Shown here piece after piece: positions 1 to 5,240 of a DNA stretch of 5,458 nucleotides. The position numbers and the translations under genes were made by a program. Below the pieces are notes generated by a model, which made no database searches, was not told the DNA's origin, and was given only the letters and a program-made list of their open reading frames with translations. Each line of letters starts with the position of its first letter. Position 1 is the first letter of the stretch. The DNA is from Chloroflexota bacterium (GTDB lineage: Bacteria; Chloroflexota; Dehalococcoidia; GIF9; UBA5629). The stretch is taken from positions 519,192 through 524,649 of the forward strand of contig CP070642.1 in the NCBI GenBank assembly GCA_020354105.1, given 5' to 3'.

Positions 1-219
1 ATAGAAGCCAGAGCCTGGGAACGGGGGGCTGGCGAAACTCTATCCTGCGGCAGTGGCGCCTGTGCCATAGCCGCAATCTCCAAACTGAAAGGTTACACAG
101 GCAATGAAGTTGACATAATGTTACCAGGCGGCAACTTAACCATAACCATGGATGGGGTAGGGGAGTTATATCTAAGCGGACCTGTTGAAGAAGTTTTTAC
201 TGGAGAGTGGCTAAAATGA
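1..219 (+). CDS. dapF: Diaminopimelate epimerase, C-terminal part (5' end outside window)
   Basis: This is the last 72 residues of DapF, read in frame from base 1 to the TGA at 217-219. DapF interconverts LL- and meso-diaminopimelate in the cytoplasm by a cofactor-free two-cysteine mechanism. The visible segment carries the second half of the active site, ERGAGETLSCGSGACA. The Cys before GSG (residue 16 of the fragment) is the expected second catalytic cysteine, and the Glu in the ERGAGET stretch belongs to the substrate pocket. The rest, ending in GPVEEVFTGEWLK, matches the normal DapF C-terminus, so the gene appears intact at this end. Full-length family members are about 270-290 residues, so roughly three quarters lies upstream. 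The stop overlaps the dapL start (ATGA), which indicates translational coupling with the enzyme of the preceding pathway step. The motif match makes the family assignment secure. Confidence 0.95.
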   Translation: MEARAWERGAGETLSCGSGACAIAAISKLKGYTGNEVDIMLPGGNLTITMDGVGELYLSGPVEEVFTGEWLK

Positions 220-1388
220 AGCTTTCAAATCGCCTTGACAAGCTTCCGCCGTATCTATTTGTGGAAATCAATCGCAAAATCGCTGAGAAGCAAGCCAGGG
301 GAGAGGATATAATCAGCTTCGCCATCGGCGACCCTGACACGCCAACACCACAGCACATAATAGACCAGCTCTGTCAGGCAGCTCGTGACCCGATTAATCA
401 TCGCTATCCAGAAACCGCAGGGTTGCCTGAACTGTGTCAGGCTATAGCCCGGTGGTATCAAAAGCGTTTTGGAGTGAAACTCGACCCCAAGAAAGAAGTA
501 TTGCCTCTCATCGGCTCCAAAGAAGGCATCGGCCACATATCTTTCTGTTTAATCGACCCTGGTGATATAGCGCTGGTACCTGACCCTGGATATCCGGTTT
601 ACTCCATGAGCACCTTGCTGGCTGGCGGCGAGCCTTATTTCATACTCCTTACTGAGAAGAATGACTTCTTGCCTGATCTGGAAAGCATTCCTAAGGAAAT
701 AGCTGAGAAAGCTAAGCTCCTATGGCTGAATTACCCCAACAATCCCACTGGAGCAGTAGCTGACATTGCTTTTTTCAAGAAGGCGGTTGATTTCGCCAAG
801 AAGTATAACCTGGCTATATGCCACGATGCCCCTTATACCGAGGTTGCCTTCGACGGCTATCAACCATCAAGTCTCTTGCAAGTGCCCGAGGCTAGAGAAG
901 TCGGTGTAGAATTCCACTCTTTGTCCAAGACATACAACATGACGGGCTGGAGAATAGGTATGGCCGTAGGCAATGCCAAAATGATAGATGCACTGTTTCG
1001 GTTCAAGTCCAACCTAGACTCAGGGATTCCGCAAGCAATTCAGCAGGCAGCTATAAAAGCATTAAATGGCCCTCAGGACTCAATTGCCAAACATAATGCT
1101 CTTTATCAGCAACGTCGAGACAAACTGGTTAAGGCACTCAATGATATAGGCTTGAAAGCTAGAACACCTAAAGCCAGCTTCTATGTCTGGGCTAGAATAC
1201 CTGATGGCTATACATCAGTAGGGTTTACAGCAGCATTACTGGACAAGGCTAATGTAGCAGTCACTCCAGGGACTGGCTACGGGAGCGCTGGTGAAGGCTA
1301 CATACGTATATCACTAGCCCTGCCAAATGACCGCCTAGATGAAGGCATAAGCCGATTGTTGAAGTGGCACAGGGACAAGGCAAAATAA
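216..1388 (+). CDS. dapL: LL-diaminopimelate aminotransferase (PLP-dependent, fold type I)
   Basis: A 390-residue class I/II aminotransferase. DapL transfers the amino group of glutamate to tetrahydrodipicolinate and gives LL-diaminopimelate in one step, replacing the DapD/DapC/DapE acylated route. Visible PLP-site features are NYPNNPTG (residues 172-179, with Asn176 as the ring contact), HDAPYTEV with Asp204 and Tyr207, and SLSKTYNMTGWRIG with Lys238 as the Schiff-base lysine and Arg246 nearby. The substrate-carboxylate Arg364 lies in YIRISLALP. The length fits DapL (about 385-410). I chose ATG 216 because a GGAGAG element at 202-207 sits 8 nt upstream and the ATG overlaps the dapF stop. A GTG at 207 would add only three residues and has no better ribosome site. 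The subfamily call rests on overall similarity and on the dapF neighbour. A related aspartate or alanine aminotransferase is the alternative but much less likely in this context. Confidence 0.9.
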   Translation: MKLSNRLDKLPPYLFVEINRKIAEKQARGEDIISFAIGDPDTPTPQHIIDQLCQAARDPINHRYPETAGLPELCQAIARWYQKRFGVKLDPKKEVLPLIGSKEGIGHISFCLIDPGDIALVPDPGYPVYSMSTLLAGGEPYFILLTEKNDFLPDLESIPKEIAEKAKLLWLNYPNNPTGAVADIAFFKKAVDFAKKYNLAICHDAPYTEVAFDGYQPSSLLQVPEAREVGVEFHSLSKTYNMTGWRIGMAVGNAKMIDALFRFKSNLDSGIPQAIQQAAIKALNGPQDSIAKHNALYQQRRDKLVKALNDIGLKARTPKASFYVWARIPDGYTSVGFTAALLDKANVAVTPGTGYGSAGEGYIRISLALPNDRLDEGISRLLKWHRDKAK

Positions 1389-1399
1389 GGCAAAATAAG
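1377..1399 (+). repeat. Short 10-bp tandem repeat spanning the dapL stop codon
   Basis: The unit AAGGCAAAAT occurs at 1377-1386 and again at 1387-1396, followed by a partial third copy (AAG). The first copy contains the end of dapL and runs into its TAA (1386-1388). The second fills most of the dapL-hflX gap. It looks like a local slippage duplication. No function is evident. Confidence 0.7.
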
Positions 1400-1404
1400 T
1401 CAAC

Positions 1405-2547
1405 ATGCGACAGACATTACTAAAGACTCAAGCCGAAACAGAGACTGCCTTTCTGGTTGGCGTCGATAGCAAAGTCTCCGATAACTGGTCAATCGAAAGC
1501 TCTTTAGAGGAGTTATCCTATCTGGCGAGCACAGCCGGTGCCAAAGTGATTGGCAGACTAGCCCAGAAAATGGAAAGGCCTTCTCCGACTCATTATTTAG
1601 GCAGGGGAAAGCTAGAAGAACTGATTAGGCTCAGGGAGCAATTTACATACAGCGTGGTCATATTCAATAACGAATTAGCACCACGACAGCAGCGAAATCT
1701 GGAAGATGCCCTAAAAGTCAAGGTCATCGACCGTACAGCACTGATATTGGATATATTCTCCAGGCGAGCCCATACCCGTGAGGGTCAGCTCCAGGTAGAA
1801 CTGGCTCAACATCAATATCTACTACCGCGTCTTGCCGGACAATGGAGTCATCTCGAACGTCTGGGGGGCGGTATTGGCACCAGAGGGCCTGGAGAATCAC
1901 AGCTGGAGACTGACCGCCGTCTCATCCGCAGGCGAATCCACCGCCTTCAGAGTCAAATCGAGGCGGTAAGGAGGCATCGAGCACTGTATCGCCAGAAGCG
2001 AAAGAGAAGCCATATTCCCGTAGTTGCACTGGTCGGCTATACTAACGCTGGCAAAAGCACCTTGCTCAATGTCCTCAGTCAGGCTGATGTACTGGCAGAA
2101 GACAAGCTCTTTTCCACCCTGGACCCGGTGACACGTCGTTTAGCCCTGCCTGACGGTCAACAATTCCTGTTGACTGATACAGTCGGTTTCATTCACAAAT
2201 TGCCACCATCCATAGTTGCCGCCTTCAGAGCCGCACTCGAAGAGCTAGCCGAAGCCGATTTACTCTTGCATATAGTTGACATAACGCATAGCAACGCTGC
2301 TGAACAGTTCCAGACGGTAGAGGAGATTCTTGCTGACCTCAATCTAGCCAATAAGCCACAAATTACGGTTTTAAACAAGATAGATTTAGCAGGGGGGCAA
2401 GAAGAAATGAACGATTTGGCTCAAACTGCGCTTGCTAAACCACCGGACGATGCCACAGTAGTTGTCTCGGCAATAAAAGGCTGGGGACTGGACAAGGTTC
2501 TGGCTAAAATCGCCATTTATCTAGCCAAAATCGCTACATTCGAATAG
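1405..2547 (+). CDS. hflX: GTPase HflX (ribosome-associated, splitting/rescue factor)
   Basis: A 380-residue HflX-family GTPase. HflX binds 50S subunits and 70S ribosomes and, in studied bacteria, splits stalled or hibernating ribosomes, notably under heat or antibiotic stress. The N-terminal HflX domain (roughly residues 1-110) leads into a basic helical linker with the glycine-rich LGGGIGTRGPGESQLETDRR signature that is diagnostic of the family. The G domain follows: G1 GYTNAGKST (211-219), switch I Thr in FSTLDP (Thr238), G3 DTVGF (258-262), G4 NKID (324-327) and G5 SA (355-356). It is somewhat shorter than the E. coli protein (about 426), and ends soon after the G domain with two near-identical heptads, LAKIAIY and LAKIATF. 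The start is bounded by an in-frame TAA at 1396-1398, nine bases upstream of the ATG. There is no good Shine-Dalgarno element; only an AAGG lies 14 nt upstream. The gene sits 16 nt after dapL, so it is probably translated from the same transcript. The family assignment is secure. Confidence 0.95.
   Translation: MRQTLLKTQAETETAFLVGVDSKVSDNWSIESSLEELSYLASTAGAKVIGRLAQKMERPSPTHYLGRGKLEELIRLREQFTYSVVIFNNELAPRQQRNLEDALKVKVIDRTALILDIFSRRAHTREGQLQVELAQHQYLLPRLAGQWSHLERLGGGIGTRGPGESQLETDRRLIRRRIHRLQSQIEAVRRHRALYRQKRKRSHIPVVALVGYTNAGKSTLLNVLSQADVLAEDKLFSTLDPVTRRLALPDGQQFLLTDTVGFIHKLPPSIVAAFRAALEELAEADLLLHIVDITHSNAAEQFQTVEEILADLNLANKPQITVLNKIDLAGGQEEMNDLAQTALAKPPDDATVVVSAIKGWGLDKVLAKIAIYLAKIATFE
2500..2541 (+). 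repeat. Imperfect 21-bp tandem duplication at the 3' end of hflX
   Basis: Two adjacent 21-base units (2500-2520 and 2521-2541) encode LAKIAIY and LAKIATF. They match at 14 of 21 bases, including an unbroken AAAATCGC core, and the differences are partly synonymous. An old in-frame duplication that lengthened the final helix is the simplest reading; convergence on an amphipathic helix is the alternative. Confidence 0.5.
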
Positions 2548-2562
2548 GCCCGCCTGCAAACA

Positions 2563-2772
2563 ATGCCTAATCCAGTAGCCATCATCGATTATCAAAAATG
2601 CCAACCTGAAAAATGTGATGACGGCATATGCGCTGCTGCAGCCGAGTGTCCAAATAAAGTCCTTAGACAGGAAGCAGCCTATGAATTTCCTTTTTCTCAT
2701 CCATCACGATTCTGTCGCGGCTGCGCCAAATGTGCACAAGCTTGCCCCGCAAAAGCCATACGGGTAGCGTAA
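2563..2772 (+). CDS. Small two-[4Fe-4S] ferredoxin with ABCE1/RLI-like first cluster motif
   Basis: A 69-residue iron-sulfur protein with eight cysteines in two sets: Cys13, 18, 23 and 29 (C-x4-C-x4-C-x5-CP), and Cys51, 54, 57 and 61 (the classical C-x2-C-x2-C-x3-CP). The second set would ligate a standard [4Fe-4S] cluster. The first set is not the usual ferredoxin spacing. Together with the preceding AIIDYQKCQPEKC it resembles the N-terminus of the archaeal/eukaryotic ribosome-recycling ATPase ABCE1 (RLI), which reads roughly AIVNHDKCKPKKC with C-x4-C-x3-C-x3-CP spacing. No ATPase domain follows; this is a free-standing module with no signal peptide or membrane segment, so it should be cytoplasmic. 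It starts 15 nt after the hflX stop, in the same frame as hflX, and lacks a recognisable ribosome site. The electron-transfer partner is unknown. That it is a ferredoxin-like Fe-S protein is secure; any ribosomal role is inference. Confidence 0.85.
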   Translation: MPNPVAIIDYQKCQPEKCDDGICAAAAECPNKVLRQEAAYEFPFSHPSRFCRGCAKCAQACPAKAIRVA

Positions 2773-2808
2773 AGTTGACTCATAGAGAAACCGCTTAAAC
2801 CGCAACAC

Positions 2809-2837
2809 TTGACAAGGGTAAAGATAAATGTTAATTT
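2809..2837 (+). promoter_or_regulatory. Probable sigma-70-type promoter of the xer recombinase gene
   Basis: A perfect TTGACA (2809-2814) is followed after 17 nt by TAATTT (2832-2837), within an AT-rich run. TTAAAT at 2836-2841 is a better -10 match, but its 21-nt spacer is too long. The -35 and optimal spacing are convincing and the -10 is weak (3 of 6). Transcription would begin near 2843-2846, leaving a leader of about 55-58 nt. Confidence 0.5.
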
Positions 2838-2842
2838 AAATA

Positions 2843-2872
2843 TGGTTCGGACAACGTCACTTTTGCGAACCA
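2843..2872 (+). promoter_or_regulatory. Inverted repeat at the predicted transcription start of xer (operator or 5' hairpin)
   Basis: TGGTTCG (2843-2849) and CGAACCA (2866-2872) are perfect 7-base inverted complements with a 16-base loop. The repeat lies between the probable -10 and the ribosome site of the recombinase gene, so it could be a dimeric repressor's operator or a hairpin at the 5' end of the mRNA. It is not a typical terminator, because the loop is long and no T-run follows. It is not a Bacillus-type LexA box, because the GAAC/GTTC arms are in the opposite order and far apart. Confidence 0.4.
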
Positions 2873-2884
2873 GAGATATGCAAA

Positions 2885-2890
2885 AAGGAG
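2885..2890 (+). promoter_or_regulatory. Ribosome binding site of xer
   Basis: AAGGAG lies 10 nt before the ATG at 2901 and fixes that start. It is the best plus-strand Shine-Dalgarno element in the window. Confidence 0.75.
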
Positions 2891-2900
2891 ACTTTGAGCC

Positions 2901-3833
2901 ATGAGCTTAGAACCGCTGACCGAGGATTTCCTGGAGTATCTTGAGATTGAGAAAGGTCGCTCGCCTCTCACTATTCGCGAATACCGGCATTATTTGCAGC
3001 GCTTTCTCGACTGGGCTAAGACAAACTCCAAGGCAACAGCGCCTGAGGATATAAAACCAGAGCTTATTAGAAGATATCGGCTATATTTGGCTCATTTGCG
3101 TGACCAAAACGACAAACCGCTGAAACGTATAACTCAAACCTACCATATCATAGCTCTGAGGGCTTTTCTGCGCTATCTACTGGTTCAGCGCGATATTTCC
3201 ACCCTATCACCAGACAAAATTGAGCTGCCCAAGCAAAGCCAGCGGTTGGTAACCTTCCTGAATCCGGAACAGCTAGAAAGACTGCTAAACAGCCCGAAGA
3301 TATCAGACGAGGTAGGACTTAGAGATAAAGCCATCATGGAAACCTTATTCAGCACTGGACTCAGGGTTTCAGAGCTGGTACGGCTGAACCGAGACCAGAT
3401 AAACCTGGACCGCAAAGAGTTCGGCGTCAGAGGCAAAGGAGACAAATTAAGGGTTGTTTTCCTGTCGGACACAGCGGCACACTGGCTTGGGCGTTACCTC
3501 CAAGCACGCAAAGACAGTTTTAAGCCCCTATTTAGACGCTACAGCGGCAGAATCGATGCCACGAGGGATGGCGAGAAAATGCGGTTAACCGCGAGGTCAG
3601 TACAGGAAATCGTTAACAAATATGCTAAAAGATGCGGTTTACCCCTCGAAGTCACCCCACACACCCTGAGACACTCCTTCGCCACAGACCTGCTAATTGC
3701 CGGCGCCGACCTTCGTTCTGTCCAGGAAATGCTTGGCCACGAGAGCATCCGCACAACCCAGGTATATACTCACGTCACCAACAGGCATCTGAAAGAAGTT
3801 CACCAGACATATCACAGCAGAAACAAAGAGTAG
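2901..3833 (+). CDS. xerC: Tyrosine recombinase of the XerC/XerD family
   Basis: A 310-residue site-specific recombinase. Xer proteins resolve chromosome dimers at dif by forming a 3'-phosphotyrosine intermediate on DNA. An N-terminal SAM-like core-binding domain (about residues 5-100, starting LTEDFLEYLEIEKGRS) is followed by the catalytic domain. All six active-site residues are visible: Arg155 (STGLRVSEL), Lys182 (GKGDK), His254 and Arg257 (HTLRHSFATDLL), His280 (LGH) and the nucleophile Tyr289 (TQVYTHV). The length is close to the usual 295-310, with a few extra residues between the Lys strand and the HxxR helix (around FRRYSGRIDATRDGEKMRLT). It has its own promoter and a strong ribosome site. 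No phage or integron genes flank it and its neighbours are housekeeping genes, so it is more likely the chromosomal Xer than an integrase. Whether it is XerC, XerD or a sole Xer cannot be decided from this window, so the symbol is tentative. Confidence 0.85.
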   Translation: MSLEPLTEDFLEYLEIEKGRSPLTIREYRHYLQRFLDWAKTNSKATAPEDIKPELIRRYRLYLAHLRDQNDKPLKRITQTYHIIALRAFLRYLLVQRDISTLSPDKIELPKQSQRLVTFLNPEQLERLLNSPKISDEVGLRDKAIMETLFSTGLRVSELVRLNRDQINLDRKEFGVRGKGDKLRVVFLSDTAAHWLGRYLQARKDSFKPLFRRYSGRIDATRDGEKMRLTARSVQEIVNKYAKRCGLPLEVTPHTLRHSFATDLLIAGADLRSVQEMLGHESIRTTQVYTHVTNRHLKEVHQTYHSRNKE

Positions 3834-3900
3834 CATCATAACATTATGTCAAGTGCCCTACCACGACCACATCAAACCTGAGGCAAATAGTTCAATCACC

Positions 3901-3909
3901 TGCTATAAT
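3901..3909 (+). promoter_or_regulatory. Extended -10 promoter of trxB
   Basis: TGCTATAAT is a consensus extended -10 (TGn followed by a perfect TATAAT at 3904-3909). No -35 resembling TTGACA is present 15-19 nt upstream, as is tolerated for extended -10 promoters. The start of transcription would be near 3915-3917, giving an unusually short leader of about 15-17 nt before the ATG at 3932. Confidence 0.6.
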
Positions 3910-3931
3910 TAATGCCCACAAACATAGGGAA

Positions 3932-4849
3932 ATGAGCAAACACGAGGTAATTATCATTGGTGGAGGTCCCGCGGGACTTACTGCGGGCTTGTACGCATCT
4001 CGAGCTGGACTCAAGACCCTGCTCATAGAGCGAGGTATATTTGGGGGCCAGATAGTGAATGCCAGCCAGGTGGACAACTATCCCGGCTTTCCCGAAGGCA
4101 TCTCCGGCTTCGATCTGGCTTCACTAATGCACCAACAAGCCACTAAATACGGGCTTGAGACCACCAATGCCGACGTTACCGCCGTAAAATCAGGAAATGC
4201 CTACGATATCGTAACCTCAGAGGGTAATTTCGAAGCCCAAGCGGTGATTATCGCTGCCGGCTCAGAATATCGCAAGCTAGGAGTCCCCGGTGAGGAGAAA
4301 CTAGTGGGCCGCGGTGTTTCTTACTGTGCCACTTGTGATGGCTTCCTCTTCCAGAATATGGATGTAGCTGTTATTGGAGGCGGCGATACGGCCATCACCG
4401 ACGCCCTGGAGCTAAGTCAGCATGCCAGCAAGGTCTATATCATTCATCGGCGAGACCAGCTACGAGCCGGACAATTCCTTCAACAACAAGCCTTAGCTCA
4501 GCCTAAAGTGAAGCCTGTCTGGAATTCGGTGGTCGATGAGATTACTGGAGACAATAAAGTGAGTGGCCTCAAGCTACGCAACGTGAAAACATCCGAAACT
4601 ACCAACCTACAGGTGGCTGGTGTTTTCGTTGCCATAGGGAATGTACCCAATAGCAAATGCTTTGCTGACATGGTGGAGCTGGATGAAACCGGGCTTATCA
4701 AGACCAACGAGTCAATGGCTACTTCAGCACCGGGTATATTCGCTGCCGGAGATATACGCAAAAACTCACCCCGCCAGGTATCCAGCGCTGTCGGCGACGG
4801 CGCCACCGCCGCCCTATCCGTCTTCAAATACCTTCGCGAAAGAGGCTAG
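3932..4849 (+). CDS. trxB: Thioredoxin-disulfide reductase
   Basis: A 305-residue low-molecular-weight thioredoxin reductase, the cytoplasmic flavoenzyme that passes electrons from NADPH through FAD and a redox disulfide to thioredoxin. The order of parts is typical: FAD-binding GGGPAG (residues 10-15), the redox-active CATC (Cys132 and Cys135, followed by Asp136), the nucleotide-binding GGGDTA (149-154), and HRRDQLRA (from 172), whose arginines are the usual determinant for NADPH over NADH. The C-terminal FAD contact GIFAAGDI includes Asp274. The length agrees with the family (about 305-325). The start is at ATG 3932; AGGGA (3926-3930) ends only one base before it, closer than normal, but no plausible later start precedes the FAD motif. 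The gene has its own promoter, and no thioredoxin gene is next to it. It converges with the minus-strand gene, leaving a 9-nt gap. The assignment is secure. Confidence 0.95.
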   Translation: MSKHEVIIIGGGPAGLTAGLYASRAGLKTLLIERGIFGGQIVNASQVDNYPGFPEGISGFDLASLMHQQATKYGLETTNADVTAVKSGNAYDIVTSEGNFEAQAVIIAAGSEYRKLGVPGEEKLVGRGVSYCATCDGFLFQNMDVAVIGGGDTAITDALELSQHASKVYIIHRRDQLRAGQFLQQQALAQPKVKPVWNSVVDEITGDNKVSGLKLRNVKTSETTNLQVAGVFVAIGNVPNSKCFADMVELDETGLIKTNESMATSAPGIFAAGDIRKNSPRQVSSAVGDGATAALSVFKYLRERG

Positions 4850-4858
4850 ACTTTCCCT

Positions 4859-5236
4859 CTATGACCAGCCATCCGCCTCATCGCACAACTCAGCCACAAT
4901 CCACTTGCCTCTCTCGGTGCTGCCCCAGGTGCTGTAAGTAGTTCGAGGAGCACCATATTTATCAATCAGTGCCCGCACTGCGCCTCTAAATGCCTTTTCA
5001 TCCTCAGAGGATACCGTAATCACAGTCTGTGAGATCTCCTCAATGGTACTGTCCATAGTCTCTTCCCTTATGGCATCACCGGTTCCCTGACGATTCTTGC
5101 CCACAATTTCCTCCATAGAAATCTTTATTCCATGCTTTTTAGCTATGCTCTCCAGGACATTCTCCCTGATAGGCACAAACGGGCCAGCGCTTGGGCCAAG
5201 AGGATGATATCTTATTTTAGCCATGATCTCCGTCAT
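4859..5236 (-). CDS. Conserved-looking protein of unknown function, 125 residues
   Basis: I do not recognise this family. The start at 5236 is supported by a strong GGAGGGAG (complement of 5244-5251) 7 nt upstream. An upstream in-frame ATG at 5278 lies inside the preceding gene and lacks that support; a second ATG at 5224 (Met5) is possible. Visible features are a Gly/Pro turn, HPLGPSAGP (11-19), a charged helix-rich middle with a GKNRQGTGD loop (46-54), a hydrophobic strand-like TVITVSSED (71-79), a helix KAFRGAVRALIDKYG (81-95), then a YSTWGSTERGKWIVAEL segment and an acidic tail with the single Cys118. There is no signal peptide or membrane segment, so a small soluble alpha/beta protein is likely. 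Its ribosome site, the 4-nt gap to the upstream gene and its compositional coherence argue for a real gene translated in an operon. Its stop is 9 nt from the trxB stop, on the opposite strand. Confidence 0.75.
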   Translation of the reverse strand: MTEIMAKIRYHPLGPSAGPFVPIRENVLESIAKKHGIKISMEEIVGKNRQGTGDAIREETMDSTIEEISQTVITVSSEDEKAFRGAVRALIDKYGAPRTTYSTWGSTERGKWIVAELCDEADGWS

Positions 5237-5240
5237 GATA

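Noticed and set aside
207..215. GTG at 207 as an earlier start for dapL
   Set aside because: It adds only three residues and overlaps its own candidate ribosome site; the ATG at 216 has GGAGAG at normal spacing and forms the typical ATGA overlap with dapF.
255..536. Minus-strand open frame opposite the start of dapL
   Set aside because: It is fully contained in dapL, with no family resemblance and no upstream signals.
2775..2803. TTGACT at 2775-2780 as a second promoter -35
   Set aside because: The position 17 nt downstream reads AACCGC, with nothing like a -10; the TTGACA at 2809 is much better placed.
3185..3754. Minus-strand open frames opposite the xer gene
   Set aside because: They lie wholly inside a gene with all six tyrosine-recombinase active-site residues, and their Ser/Leu/Arg-rich translations show no motif.
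2901..3833. Xer gene as a marker of an integrated mobile element
   Set aside because: No phage, transposon, integron or att-like direct repeats flank it, and both neighbours are housekeeping genes.
4498..4937. Open frames on both strands overlapping the 3' half of trxB
   Set aside because: They overlap the conserved FAD-binding end of TrxB in other frames and have no ribosome site or recognisable protein character.
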